Assembly: GCA_029287575.1 (NCBI GenBank)
Contig: JARFQW010000032.1
Span: 1-64,000 of the forward strand
Reading direction: 5' to 3'
DNA length: 64,000 bases
Source of the DNA: Gammaproteobacteria bacterium
GTDB taxonomy: Bacteria; Pseudomonadota; Gammaproteobacteria; Steroidobacterales; XN24
Shown: one piece after another, positions 43,055 through 52,358 of the stretch
Position numbering within the stretch: the stretch's first letter is position 1
Layout of the letters: the number at the start of each line of letters is the position of its first letter
Position numbers and translations under genes: made by a program
The notes under the pieces: model-generated
Database searches by the model: none
Seen by the model: only the letters and a program-made list of their open reading frames with translations
Told to the model about the DNA's origin: nothing

Positions 43055-44422
43055 ATGCAGAACTTCGAGTCCATCAGCCCGGTTGACGGGACCCGCGTGT
43101 TTTCGACGCCGGCCTTTGACGAGGCGCAGGTCGAGCGCTGCCTTGTCCGCAACCAGGATGCGGCGCCGGCCTGGGCCGAGCGGCCGGTCGCCGAGCGGGC
43201 GGGATTCCTGAGAAAGGCCGCGGGGCTGCTGCGACAGCGGCGCGACGAACTGGCCCGACTGGCGACCCGGGAAATGGGCAAACCCATCGCCCAGGCCCTC
43301 GCGGAGGTCGACAAGTGCGCGCTGGTCTGCGATCACTACGCGGACCATGGCGCGGACTACCTGGCGGACGAGATCGTCGAGACCGATGCGGCCCGAAGCC
43401 TGGTGGCCTACCAGCCCCTCGGGACGATTCTCGGCGTCATGCCATGGAATTTCCCCTTCTGGCAGGTGTTCCGGTACACCGCGCCGGGCCTGGTGGCCGG
43501 TAACACCACCCTGCTGAAGCACGCCTCCAACGTCTCCCGCTGCGCCCTGGCCATCGAGACGATCCTCCGCGATGCCGGAGTCCCGGACGGCGTCTTCGTC
43601 ACCCTGCTGGTGCCGTCGTCGCGGGTCAACGGCCTCATTGCCGATGAGCGGATTGCCGCGGTTACCCTGACGGGCAGCGAGCCCGCCGGCCGGGCCGTCG
43701 GGGCGGCGGCCGGCGCGCACCTGAAGAAAACCGTGCTGGAACTCGGCGGGTCAGATCCCTTTATCGTCCTGGATGATGCGGACCTTGAGAAAACCGCCGC
43801 CTGCGCCGTGACCGCCCGCTACCAGAACTGCGGTCAGAGCTGTATCGCCGCGAAGCGGTTCATCGTAACGCCGGGAATTCATGACCGTTTCCTGGAGGCG
43901 TTCCGGTCGGCAGTCTCCGAGCTCAAACCGGCCGATCCGATGGACCCGGACACCCGCATCGGACCCATGGCCCGGACGGATCTTCGTGACGAACTCCACC
44001 GCCAGGTGAGCGATGCGGTCCACAAGGGCGCGCGTGTCGTCATCGGCGGGGAGGTGCCTGAGGGACCGGGGGCGTGGTATCCGCCATCGATCCTTGCCGA
44101 TACGCATCCCGGTATGAAGCTCTGGGCCGAAGAGGTGTTCGGTCCGGTGGCTGTGGTGATTCGGGCCGGCAATGAGGCGGCCGCGGTGGCCATCGCCAAT
44201 GCCAGCCGCTTCGGCCTCGGCGGCAGCGTCTGGACCCGCGATCCGGAACGGGGTGAAGCCGTGGCCCGGCGGCTGGCCTGTGGGGCGGCATTCGTCAATA
44301 CGGTGGTCAAAAGCGATCCTCGCCTGCCCTTCGGGGGCATCAAGGCGTCCGGTTACGGCCGGGAACTCTCCCGCCACGGCCTTCGGGAGTTCGTCAACGC
44401 GAAAACCGTCTGGGCGGGCTGA
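43055..44422 (+). CDS. NAD(P)-dependent succinate-semialdehyde-type aldehyde dehydrogenase
   Basis: The 455-residue aldehyde dehydrogenase has MPWNFPFWQVFRYTAP (catalytic Asn), LELGGSDPFIVLDDAD (general base Glu) and NCGQSCIAAKRFIV (nucleophile Cys). The last two motifs and the short length fit the GabD-like succinate-semialdehyde dehydrogenase branch. It should oxidise a short semialdehyde to an acid in the cytoplasm. The start at 43055 has a weak AGGGA upstream; the open frame before it lacks family similarity. No GABA transaminase is nearby. Confidence 0.9.
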   Translation: MQNFESISPVDGTRVFSTPAFDEAQVERCLVRNQDAAPAWAERPVAERAGFLRKAAGLLRQRRDELARLATREMGKPIAQALAEVDKCALVCDHYADHGADYLADEIVETDAARSLVAYQPLGTILGVMPWNFPFWQVFRYTAPGLVAGNTTLLKHASNVSRCALAIETILRDAGVPDGVFVTLLVPSSRVNGLIADERIAAVTLTGSEPAGRAVGAAAGAHLKKTVLELGGSDPFIVLDDADLEKTAACAVTARYQNCGQSCIAAKRFIVTPGIHDRFLEAFRSAVSELKPADPMDPDTRIGPMARTDLRDELHRQVSDAVHKGARVVIGGEVPEGPGAWYPPSILADTHPGMKLWAEEVFGPVAVVIRAGNEAAAVAIANASRFGLGGSVWTRDPERGEAVARRLACGAAFVNTVVKSDPRLPFGGIKASGYGRELSRHGLREFVNAKTVWAG

Positions 44423-44501
44423 ACGGGAACTGTGCACTGTTCGGTCTGGGTGATTTCACATAGTGTCGCCCCGCAACGCGTACTTTTCAGGAGGAAATCA
44501 C

Positions 44502-44927
44502 GTGCGCCAGTCCAATCCCCCCAAGGACAAAGTCAGTAAGAACAGCAGCTTGCGGTCCGGTGCGGTCCGTGCGGTCGTGGCCTGGGTATCCGTGGCCCTG
44601 CTGAGCGTCGGAGTCTGGCAGACGGCAGCCGCCGGCATCATCGGGACCCGTTCGGTGCTGGACGCCGAGCTTCGCGACGTGCGTATCGAGCAGGTGGAGC
44701 GGCTGCTGAGCCAGGCACAGGTCCGCGACCAGCTGGTCGCGCTGGGCGTCGATCCCGCCTGGGCCGTCACCCGTGTAGCCAGCCTGACGGACGAAGAGCT
44801 GCGTCTGCTGGAGCAGGACCTCCAGAACCTTCCCGCAGGCGGCCTGCTGGAGGTCATCGGGATAGTGTTCGTTGTGCTGCTCGTACTCGAACTCGTCGGT
44901 GTCACCGATATCTTCAAGAAGATGTAG
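44502..44927 (+). CDS. PA2779-family protein
   Basis: The 141-residue protein begins at GTG 44502 with GGAGG six to seven bases upstream. It has an N-terminal hydrophobic segment (AVVAWVSVALLSVGVWQTAA), a helical middle (QVERLLSQAQVRDQLVALGV and DPAWAVTRVASLTDEELRLL) and a C-terminal membrane helix (LLEVIGIVFVVLLVLELVGV). This matches the PA2779 family, always found beside PA2778-type peptidases in Pseudomonas and relatives. Its role is unknown. The next gene overlaps its end. Confidence 0.85.
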   Translation: MRQSNPPKDKVSKNSSLRSGAVRAVVAWVSVALLSVGVWQTAAAGIIGTRSVLDAELRDVRIEQVERLLSQAQVRDQLVALGVDPAWAVTRVASLTDEELRLLEQDLQNLPAGGLLEVIGIVFVVLLVLELVGVTDIFKKM

Positions 44928-45915
44928 CCTGCCGCGGCTTGCGGCGGCCCTGCTGACGGCCGCGGCGGCGTTCGGATTGAGCGGCTGCATCACCGCACCG
45001 CCGGAAGCCGCGGCGCTTTCCGGACGCCCCCCCGTGGAGCTGACCGGCGTGCCGTTCTTCCCCCAGGCAGACTACCAGTGCGGCCCGGCGGCTCTGGCAA
45101 CGGCCTTGTCCGCCGCCGGCCAGCCCGTCTCGGCGGAGGAACTGGTTGCCGAGGTCTATGTGCCCGGGCTGCAGGGAAGCCTGCAGCCGGAGCTGCTCGC
45201 CGCGGCCCGGCGCCGCGGCCTTTTGCCCTACGTGCTGCGGGGCTCACTGGAGGAACTCGCCGCCGAGCTGGACCAAGGCCGGCCCGTGCTCGTGCTCCAG
45301 AATCTGCATTGGCTGGGCCCTCCGGCCTGGCACTACGCCGTCATTGTCGGCATGGCTGGGGCAGATTCCGAGGTTATCCTTCGCTCGGGCGAAGAGCGTC
45401 GCCGGGTCGAGCCGCTGTGGCGATTTCTGCGCTCCTGGGATGCCGCGGACCGGTGGGCTGTCGTGCTGCTGGAGCCCGGCCAGCTTCCGGCGCGCCCCGA
45501 TCGATACCGGTATCTTCGTTCGGTAACGGAACTGGAGGCATCCGGCCACTCGTCGGCAGCGCATGCCGCCTATCTCGCCGCCGAGAAGACCTGGCCGGGC
45601 GACCCGGTCGTGCGCGCCGGCCTGGGCAACACCGCCCTGGCCATGGGCCAGTGGAAGGACGCCGCTGAAGTCTATTCGGCCATGCTCGCCGAAGATGCTG
45701 GCAACGTTCTGGCCGGTAACAACCTGGCGGTTGCGCTGGTGGAGCTGGGCTGTCCGGCGACCGCAGTGGCCCTGGCCGACCGGGCACTGGCGGCTCTCGG
45801 CGCCGAGGACCGGCGCCGGCCGGTTATCGAAGACACCCGGTCCCAGGCCCTGAGCCGGCAGGGTCCTCGGGAGCCCGACGACTGCCGGTCCTACGGAGAC
45901 GTGTCTCTGCGCTGA
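44899..45915 (+). CDS. PA2778-family C39-type cysteine peptidase lipoprotein with TPRs
   Basis: The protein of 338 residues has a signal peptide with a lipobox (FGLSGC), so it is probably an outer-membrane or periplasmic lipoprotein. The peptidase-C39-like domain has QADYQCGPAALATAL with the likely catalytic Cys and WHYAVIVGMAG with the His. TPR units follow (AEKTWPGDPVVRAGLGNTAL, YSAMLAEDAGNVLAGNNLAV). The GTG at 44899 is preferred to TTG 44872; either way the start overlaps the PA2779 gene. The target of the peptidase is unknown; the paired gene suggests a joint envelope function. Confidence 0.83.
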   Translation: MSPISSRRCSLPRLAAALLTAAAAFGLSGCITAPPEAAALSGRPPVELTGVPFFPQADYQCGPAALATALSAAGQPVSAEELVAEVYVPGLQGSLQPELLAAARRRGLLPYVLRGSLEELAAELDQGRPVLVLQNLHWLGPPAWHYAVIVGMAGADSEVILRSGEERRRVEPLWRFLRSWDAADRWAVVLLEPGQLPARPDRYRYLRSVTELEASGHSSAAHAAYLAAEKTWPGDPVVRAGLGNTALAMGQWKDAAEVYSAMLAEDAGNVLAGNNLAVALVELGCPATAVALADRALAALGAEDRRRPVIEDTRSQALSRQGPREPDDCRSYGDVSLR

Positions 45916-45930
45916 ACTCCGGAACGGATA

Positions 45931-46797
45931 TCAATCCGCTGGCGGCGCATGGCCGAGCACCCGGGCCCGGGACTGTTCCCGGGGGCGGCGGACATCGTTC
46001 CCTGCCAGGGCCTCGTAGGCCGCGCGCACCGTGTCCGCGTCATAGGCCCGTTCCAGGCGGCGCACGGTGAAATGTCCACGGGCCATGTCCTGGAAATGCT
46101 GCATGAAGATGGCGTTCAGCGTGGCCCCGGAAATGGCGCCGGCCACCGGCACCATCTGAAAGGCCAGCTTGTCGCCGACCGCAACCCCGAAGCGAGCCGC
46201 GACGGCTCGGGCCAGCTGCACGGTGGCCGGCAGGCTGGCATGGGCCAGGCCTTTTTCGACCAGGGTGCGACTGACGGTGGAGAGATGGAAGGCGAGGGCC
46301 ATCCTCAACCCGTAGTATCCGGTTTCCGCGGCATCGTCGTCGGCCCGCCGGCCGCCGTATGCAAACACTTCCACGCAGGCCAGTCTCGCGGTGGCATCGT
46401 CGAGGTCCTCGCCGTGGCTGCGGGCGATGTCGGCAATCGAGCGCAGCATGAGGGTGGTGGACACCGGCAGCTCGGCGAGGGTGCCCGGCAGGCCGAAGAA
46501 GCCGCCGGCGGCACCGGTGGCCATGCCGAGGACCCGGTGCAGATCCGAGCGGTCGGCGGTGGGATGCCGGCCCGGCATGGACAGCATGGCGGTTCCCAGA
46601 GCCCGGAGAATCGCGGCCTCGGCGATCCGGTGGACCCGCCGGGACAATCCTGACGGCAGCAGCCGCACGGCTTCCTCCAGCGGCAGTCCCACCAGGGCGG
46701 TGAGCCGCGCGGCAAGGCTCGGATACTCCAGCAGGCCACGCGCTGCGACCAGGGCGTCCTGGTCGGCAGGCTCGAGGCGGGCGATGTCGGAATTCAT
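45931..46797 (-). CDS. EcsC-family protein
   Basis: The 288-residue protein has the EcsC order: an N-terminal helical region, the glycine-rich MATGAAGGFFGLPGTLAELP, TTLMLRSIADIARSHGEDLD and the later VPVAGAISGATLNAIFMQHF. EcsC proteins take part in ABC-transporter function or membrane stress in other bacteria, but the mechanism is unsettled. It starts nine bases after the stop of the MetK-like gene, making it the fifth gene of the ATPase operon, and converges on the PA2778 gene with 15 bases between stops. No good ribosome site is seen, which fits translational coupling. Confidence 0.86.
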   Translation of the reverse strand: MNSDIARLEPADQDALVAARGLLEYPSLAARLTALVGLPLEEAVRLLPSGLSRRVHRIAEAAILRALGTAMLSMPGRHPTADRSDLHRVLGMATGAAGGFFGLPGTLAELPVSTTLMLRSIADIARSHGEDLDDATARLACVEVFAYGGRRADDDAAETGYYGLRMALAFHLSTVSRTLVEKGLAHASLPATVQLARAVAARFGVAVGDKLAFQMVPVAGAISGATLNAIFMQHFQDMARGHFTVRRLERAYDADTVRAAYEALAGNDVRRPREQSRARVLGHAPPAD

Positions 46798-46806
46798 GGT
46801 CAGATG

Positions 46807-47964
46807 CTAACCGAGTTGGGCAGCCAGATCCCGCCGCTCCCAGGGCAGATCCAGGTCTTCCCGGCCCATGTGGCCGTAGACCGCTAGACGGCGGAAAAAG
46901 GCCTGGGCCGCGGGCTGGGGTTCGCCGAGGCCGAAATGTTTCAGCAGGCCGGCCGGCCGCAGATCGATGGCCTTTTCCAGCCGCGCGATCAACTCGTCAT
47001 CCGGCAGCGCGCCGGTGCCGAAGGTGTCGACCCAGAGGCTGACGGGCTCGGCACGGCCGCTGGTCCACGAGATCTGGATTTCGCAGGACTCGGCAAGCCC
47101 GGCCGCGACCGCGTTCTTGGCCAGATAGCGGGCGGCATAGGCGCCCAGCCGATCAATCCGCGACGGATCCTTGCCCGACAGCGCCGCGCCGCCGTGGCGC
47201 GCGTACTCTCCATAGGTGTCCATCCCCGTCTTGCGGCCGGTCAGGCCGGCATGCAGCGTCGGCCCGCCGGTGGCCAGCGCTCCGTCGGGCTGGATGAACA
47301 GATCGCTGCGGCGGTCCATTTCCAGTTCCCTTGCCGCCAGGACCGGGTCCACGACCTCCTTCTTCAACAGCCGCCGGAGTGTCCGTGAGTCGGGTGCCCG
47401 CCCGGCGTCTCCTGTCAGCACCAGCGCCAGGGCATGAATACGCCCGGGCCGGCCGTTGTGGATTTCCACCGCCGCCTGGGTCTTGCAGTCGGGGGAAAGG
47501 AAGTCCAGCGTGCCGGCCATGCGCACCTCGTCGAGCTGCCGGGCCAGCCCGTGGGCCAGATCCAGCGGCAACGGCATCAGCGATTCGGTCTGGCTGCAGG
47601 CAAAGCCCAGCACGGTAACCGGGGCGTCGGCTGGCGTGCCCGGCCCCGCCGCGTCCCGGCGAGGCGCGTCGGACCGGGTCAGCGTGCTCAGAACGGTGCA
47701 ACGGTCCGGGTCGAACTCGCGGCGGTCATAGCCGATGTCCTCGATGACATCGCGCGCGGCCCGGGTAATGTCCACCTCCTCGTCGGCATGGTAGCGGGCC
47801 GCAAGAAATACAATGCCCGTGGCGACAGCGCACTCGGCGTCCACGCGGGCAAAGCCATCCTGTGCCAGGAAACGATCCACGATGGCGTCGCTGATCTGGT
47901 CACACAGTTTGTCGGGATGGCCGCGAGTGACGGATTCCGAAACAAAAACCGACGCTTTGCTCAT
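46807..47964 (-). CDS. metK: Divergent methionine adenosyltransferase-like protein
   Basis: The 385-residue protein follows MetK from end to end: [20 protein letters not shown] at the start, GLTGRK and [12 protein letters not shown] in the middle, [20 protein letters not shown] and [11 protein letters not shown] later. MetK makes SAM from methionine and ATP. However the GAGDQG signature is replaced by PADAPV (111-116), the second signature GGGAFSxKDP reads [10 protein letters not shown], and the GDCG loop before GLTGRK reads LHAG, so an active-site Asp is lost. It is therefore an unusual paralogue with uncertain activity. Its ATG overlaps the ATPase stop (ATGA) and GAGGAG precedes it. Confidence 0.8.
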   Translation of the reverse strand: MSKASVFVSESVTRGHPDKLCDQISDAIVDRFLAQDGFARVDAECAVATGIVFLAARYHADEEVDITRAARDVIEDIGYDRREFDPDRCTVLSTLTRSDAPRRDAAGPGTPADAPVTVLGFACSQTESLMPLPLDLAHGLARQLDEVRMAGTLDFLSPDCKTQAAVEIHNGRPGRIHALALVLTGDAGRAPDSRTLRRLLKKEVVDPVLAARELEMDRRSDLFIQPDGALATGGPTLHAGLTGRKTGMDTYGEYARHGGAALSGKDPSRIDRLGAYAARYLAKNAVAAGLAESCEIQISWTSGRAEPVSLWVDTFGTGALPDDELIARLEKAIDLRPAGLLKHFGLGEPQPAAQAFFRRLAVYGHMGREDLDLPWERRDLAAQLG

Positions 47965-50900
47965 GACGACTTCTCCTCGACGGGCGGGCCGCCCGCTGCG
48001 GCCGCCCGCCGCTCTTTCAGAGCCCGGTTGATCATGGCCGGGGCGATGGCGCCGGCGGCGGTGACCGCCAGGTCCACGATGCCCGGCCGGGCGGCTCCCA
48101 GGAGCCGGCGGGTTGGCGGAAACAACAGCGCGAGACCCTGCAGGGCGAGGCTGCCGCCGACGGCCAGGTCCAGGCGCCAGTTGCCGGAGGACGACGCCGA
48201 CGGGCGCGCCCTGCGGCACACGTAGGCGTGGATCAGCTGGGCCGCGGTCAGGGTGGAAAAGGCCAGCGTTCCGGCCCGGGGCCCGGGACCGTAGCGGGCG
48301 AGCCCGAAGCGGTAGGCGGCCAGGGCCGAAACCGAAATCACCGCCGATTCCCCGAGCATCCGGCGCAGATCGTCCCCGGTCACCACCGGCTCGTCCGGGT
48401 CTCGGGGCGGCTGGGCCAGCACGTCCTCCTCGGGCCGTTCCAACGCCAGGGCGAGGGCGGGGAACACGTCGGTCACCAGGTTGATCCATAGCAGCTGCAG
48501 CGGATTGAGGGGCTGGGGCATCCCGAGTGCCAGGCCGGCGAGCATGACTTCGATCTCGCTGAAGTTCGTTGAGAGGAGGTAATGGATGGACTTGCGGATG
48601 TTGGCGTAAATGCCCCGGCCCTGGGCAATGGCATCGATGAGTGTTGCGAGCTTGTCGTCGTCGGCCACCACGTCGGCGATCGCGCCGGCGATCTCGGAAT
48701 GGCCTCCGCCCATTGCCACCCCCACGTCCGCGGCCTTCAGGGCCGGGCCGTCGTTGATGCCGTCGCCGGTCATCCCGACGACGAGCCCGTCGTCCTGCAG
48801 CGCCCGGACGATCTCGAGCTTGTCGGCCGGGCTGACCCGGGCGAACACGTCCGTGGAATGGGCCAGGCCGGCGAGCACGGCCGGTTCCAGGTTGCTGAGC
48901 TGGCCGGCCTCCAGTACCCGGAGTTCCGGTTTGCCGCTGAGACCGAGTTCGCGGCCAACCGCCGCAGCCGTGGCGCCCTGGTCGCCGGTAATCATGACGG
49001 TGCGCAAGCCGGCGCCGTGCATTTCCGCCACGAGTGCCTGCATGCCCGGCCGGAGCGGGTCGGCGAGGCCGACGAGTCCCTGCCAGACCGCCTGGCCAGC
49101 AACCGGTTCCGGGCCATCGACACCGGTGGCGCGGGCAACCGCGATGACGCGCAGGCCTCTGGCTGCCCACCGTCCGTTGAGTCGTGTCAGCGTGGCGCGC
49201 CGCGCCGCGGTCAGCTTGCGTCGCCGGCCGCCGCGAACTTCGTGGCCGCAAAGTTCCAGCACCTGGGCGGGGCTGCCCTTGATGGCCAGCATGGCGCCGC
49301 CACGGTCGCCCTCGTGCAGGGTGGCCATGTAGTGCCGCTCGGCGGAGCGATAAACGGTTTCCAGGCGGGGATGTTTTGCGGCCACGCGGGCCCCGCTTAC
49401 GCCGCCGGCATCCGCCAGTTCCAACAGCGCGCGTTCCGTGGGTGAAGCCTCCTCTCTGCGCTGTGTTTCCCGGCACAGGGCGAGGGTTTCCAGCATGCGT
49501 CGCAGGGCCCGGTCCCCGGCTGCGTCCAGGTCGCCGCCCTCGGCGTCCCTGACCCGCAGGTCGCTCATCACGGTCAGCTCCTCGGCTCCCAGCGCGACGG
49601 CTACCGCGGCCATCCGGTTGCGGGTCAGGGTCCCGGTCTTGTCCAGGCAGACCACCTGCAGACTGCCGAGAGTTTCGACGGCGTCCAGGCGGCGCACGGA
49701 AACGCCGCGGCGGCGCATTTCCCGAATACCCAGTGCCAGGGTCGTCGTGGCGACCGCCGGCAGTCCTTCCGGTACGGCGGCGACTCCCAGCGAGAGGGCG
49801 GTGCGCAGCACCTGCATGACCGGCAGCCCCCGGGCCAGGCCTATGGCCCCCACCGCGGCGCAGGCGGCGATACTGGCCACGGCCAGCTGGGTACCCAGGC
49901 CGTCGAGCTGGCGCTGCATGGGCGTGGTCGGGGCGCTGACGCTGCCCAGCGCGGCATGTAGGCGGCCCATCTCGGTCTGCAGACCGGTCTGCACGACCAG
50001 GGCGAGCCCGCTGCCCCCCGTGACCGTCGTGCCGCGCCACACCATGTTGGTCCGTTCCGCGAGCACGGTCTCTTTGGGGTGCACGTTGCCGGCCTGTTTC
50101 TGCACCGGGAGGCTCTCCCCGGTCAGCACGGACTCGTCCGTAAACAGGCCCCGGCTCTGGACCAGGCGCGCATCCGCTGCGATCACCACGCCGGGGGTGA
50201 GCATCAGCAGGTCGCCGGGGACCACATCGGTGACACTGATCGTAGTTTCCACGCCGTCCCGGAGAACGTTCACGAGCTTCCCCGCCGGCGTCGCCATGGC
50301 GCGAATGACCCGCTCGGCCTGTCGCTCGGTCGCGAACCCCACCGCAGTATTGGTGGCCACGACCGACCCGATCGCGAGCGCATCCAGAATCGCCCCGGTC
50401 AACACCGAAAGGCCGGCGGACCCCGCGAGAAGCCCCACGGGTGCGGTCACGACCTGGCGCCGCAACAACTCCGCGGCGCCCGGGGGCTGGCTCTCCGGAA
50501 GCGCATTCGGTCCGTGGCGCTGCCGTCGCAGGAGCGCCTCGTCCGCGGTCAGGCCGGTCAGGACGTCAATGCCGATCTGTTGACCGCAGGCCTCCGCCGT
50601 CAGGGTGTGCCAGGCCGGTCCGGAAGGCACGTCATCAAGACCCTCGACCGGCGGTGTCGGACCCGGCCGGCGGGCTTTCCGGGCGGACGTGTTGCCGGCG
50701 CGCCCGGCTTTTTGCTTGTTCGTGGCTGCTTGGCCGTCACGGCTGGACGATGGCGCCGCCGGCTGACCGGACAGTCCGGCAACGGCGTCCTCGAGATGCC
50801 GGAGGATCTGGTCCCGGTTCAGCTGGTGGTGGACGAGCACGGTGCCGGTGGCCGGGCTGGCCCGGACCTCGTCGACTCCCTTGTGCGTCATGAGCGCATC

Positions 50901-51017
50901 TTCGATGGCCCGGGCATGGTCGGAACGCCGCCGTAACGCGTCGAGCGCGACGCGGGTACGGCCCGGCACGACCCCGTGAACCGGGCGGATCAGCCAGCGG
51001 GAGGAACCCTTGGTCAC
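47961..51017 (-). CDS. P2-type cation-transporting ATPase with N-terminal HMA-like region
   Basis: The 1018-residue pump has an HMA-like N-terminus (about 10-75) without CxxC, a basic linker, and the full P-type ATPase core. TGES is near residue 297, the phosphorylated Asp in CLDKTGTLT near 457, and [10 protein letters not shown] near 750. Membrane helix 4 has VPEGLPA and a later one [19 protein letters not shown], as in P2-type Ca2+/Mn2+-like pumps rather than heavy-metal P1B pumps (no CPC). The start is GTG 51017 overlapping the HMA2 gene stop (GTGA); its stop overlaps the MetK-like start (ATGA). The cation is unknown. CtpI-like mycobacterial pumps have a similar N-terminus. Confidence 0.87.
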   Translation of the reverse strand: MTKGSSRWLIRPVHGVVPGRTRVALDALRRRSDHARAIEDALMTHKGVDEVRASPATGTVLVHHQLNRDQILRHLEDAVAGLSGQPAAPSSSRDGQAATNKQKAGRAGNTSARKARRPGPTPPVEGLDDVPSGPAWHTLTAEACGQQIGIDVLTGLTADEALLRRQRHGPNALPESQPPGAAELLRRQVVTAPVGLLAGSAGLSVLTGAILDALAIGSVVATNTAVGFATERQAERVIRAMATPAGKLVNVLRDGVETTISVTDVVPGDLLMLTPGVVIAADARLVQSRGLFTDESVLTGESLPVQKQAGNVHPKETVLAERTNMVWRGTTVTGGSGLALVVQTGLQTEMGRLHAALGSVSAPTTPMQRQLDGLGTQLAVASIAACAAVGAIGLARGLPVMQVLRTALSLGVAAVPEGLPAVATTTLALGIREMRRRGVSVRRLDAVETLGSLQVVCLDKTGTLTRNRMAAVAVALGAEELTVMSDLRVRDAEGGDLDAAGDRALRRMLETLALCRETQRREEASPTERALLELADAGGVSGARVAAKHPRLETVYRSAERHYMATLHEGDRGGAMLAIKGSPAQVLELCGHEVRGGRRRKLTAARRATLTRLNGRWAARGLRVIAVARATGVDGPEPVAGQAVWQGLVGLADPLRPGMQALVAEMHGAGLRTVMITGDQGATAAAVGRELGLSGKPELRVLEAGQLSNLEPAVLAGLAHSTDVFARVSPADKLEIVRALQDDGLVVGMTGDGINDGPALKAADVGVAMGGGHSEIAGAIADVVADDDKLATLIDAIAQGRGIYANIRKSIHYLLSTNFSEIEVMLAGLALGMPQPLNPLQLLWINLVTDVFPALALALERPEEDVLAQPPRDPDEPVVTGDDLRRMLGESAVISVSALAAYRFGLARYGPGPRAGTLAFSTLTAAQLIHAYVCRRARPSASSSGNWRLDLAVGGSLALQGLALLFPPTRRLLGAARPGIVDLAVTAAGAIAPAMINRALKERRAAAAGGPPVEEKSS

Positions 51018-51424
51018 TGGTCCGCGCGTAGCTCTTCCCAGCGGACGATTTCCAGGGCATACCAGGCCAGCGAAATCGCCGGGACCATGATCTGTCCCCG
51101 GACCGCCTGGATTACGGCCAGCCCGAGAAATACGGGTGCGAGGCTGGCCAGGGCATCCGCCGCCGCGCCGCCGGAGCGCGCCGGGTCGCGGACCGCGAAC
51201 CAGCCCCGTTCTTCGCCCACCTCGGGAATCTGCCGCACGGCGAGATCCTTGCCGCGGATCAGGAAGCTCCCGGTGGCGGAGTTGCCGATGACCCGGACGA
51301 TGCCGGGGAACTGGTTGATGGCGCGGCGAGTGTCGGCAAACCAATCGTCATCGCCCTTGCGTTCCGGGATCCGCAGGCGGATTCTCCCAGGCGCCGCATG
51401 CACCAGCTCCGCGGCCGGGATCAT
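51014..51424 (-). CDS. HMA2-domain protein with C-terminal membrane helices
   Basis: The 136-residue protein has an HMA2-like ferredoxin fold: [20 protein letters not shown] then [20 protein letters not shown], lacking the metal-binding CxxC. Two short hydrophobic stretches follow ([20 protein letters not shown] and [16 protein letters not shown]). Its ATG at 51424 overlaps the DUF5132 stop (ATGA), and its stop overlaps the ATPase GTG (GTGA), so the three genes are translated together. It probably docks on or regulates the ATPase; without cysteines it is unlikely to carry metal. Confidence 0.82.
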   Translation of the reverse strand: MIPAAELVHAAPGRIRLRIPERKGDDDWFADTRRAINQFPGIVRVIGNSATGSFLIRGKDLAVRQIPEVGEERGWFAVRDPARSGGAAADALASLAPVFLGLAVIQAVRGQIMVPAISLAWYALEIVRWEELRADQ

Positions 51425-51690
51425 GCCGTTCGCCTCGATGCCTCCCCGGGCGCGTCGGTGGCTTCCGGGCACCGGGTCTCGACAGCCTGCAGTTCGGCAA
51501 TCGTATCTTCGGCAACTTCCAGCAGCTCCGCGGCGGTCTCCCGGGCTTTTTCCTGAAGGATGCGGCCGCTGCGTCCTAGGGCCCGCGCCAGGGGCCTCCC
51601 TGAGGCGCCCATGGCGGCTATCACCAGCGGCGTTGCCGCCGCCACCGTTACCCCCAGCACCATGCCCTTGATCAGATCTCCACGCGCCAT
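51421..51690 (-). CDS. DUF5132 small membrane protein
   Basis: The 89-residue protein begins MARGDLIKGMVLGVTVAAAT, with a membrane segment at residues 9-28, followed by an amphipathic helix (LQEKARETAAELLEVAEDTI). It matches DUF5132, small proteins found upstream of HMA2 and P-type ATPase genes. AGAGG precedes the start. It is the first gene of the five-gene operon that ends with EcsC; the upstream gap to the divergent CBS gene (51691-51854) holds the promoter. Confidence 0.82.
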   Translation of the reverse strand: MARGDLIKGMVLGVTVAAATPLVIAAMGASGRPLARALGRSGRILQEKARETAAELLEVAEDTIAELQAVETRCPEATDAPGEASRRTA

Positions 51691-51854
51691 TGCATTACCT
51701 CTGGTCCCGTCGCCCGCCGTCCGACGGGTCTGACAACAGCTTAGCGCAGGCCGGACCGCTTGGGTCCCCTCTGCCCGTTATCATGTCACGGGCGTCGCTC
51801 GCCGGCGTCGTCGGACCTATACTTGCCCTGCACTGACGCACGCAAGGGTATGCC

Positions 51855-52292
51855 ATGTTCAGTATTCGCACGGTGTTGAGCCACAAGAAGAATCAGGCCA
51901 TCGAATCGATTGGTCCGGACGATACGGTGCTCGAAGCGATCAAGCACATGGCCGAGAAGCGCATCGGCGCCCTGCTGGTCATGGAGGGCGAGGCGGTCGT
52001 CGGCATCGTCTCGGAGCGCGACTATGCCCGCAAGGTCATTCTGCAGGGCCGCCGGTCGGCGGACACCCGGGTCCGGGACATCATGAGCAGCGATGTCGTG
52101 ACCGCCACCGCGAGCATGACGGCCCGCGAGGGCCTGGAGATCATGACCGAAAAGCTGATACGGCATCTGCCGATCTACGACGACAGCGCTCTCGTCGGCG
52201 TCGTCTCCATCGGCGACCTGGTCAAGACGGTGATCGCCGAACAGGATGCGCTGATCAACCAGCTGGAGGCTTACGTCAGCGGGTCGGCCTGA
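51855..52292 (+). CDS. Two-CBS-domain protein
   Basis: The 145-residue protein is a CBS pair: DTVLEAIKHMAEKRIGALLV and EAVVGIVSERDYARKVI in the first, SMTAREGLEIMTEKLIRHLP and ALVGVVSIGDLVKTVI in the second. The VGIVSERDYARKV motif fits adenosyl-ligand binding of CBS modules (AMP, ATP or SAM). It is a soluble stand-alone sensor of unknown partner. AAGGG precedes the start. It is divergent from the ATPase operon, so a shared control region is possible. Confidence 0.88.
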   Translation: MFSIRTVLSHKKNQAIESIGPDDTVLEAIKHMAEKRIGALLVMEGEAVVGIVSERDYARKVILQGRRSADTRVRDIMSSDVVTATASMTAREGLEIMTEKLIRHLPIYDDSALVGVVSIGDLVKTVIAEQDALINQLEAYVSGSA

Positions 52293-52358
52293 CGGCTGAT
52301 CGGTGCCGAGCCACCGCCGGTTTTCCTGGACCGCCGCCGTCCGCCCCGCCATGGGCCG

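Noticed and set aside
46807-50040. A single 1077-residue minus-strand frame that includes MetK
   Set aside because: Only the last 385 codons are MetK-like. The upstream part is a shadow of the ATPase gene in another frame, with low-complexity Arg/Gly/Ala content and no family similarity.
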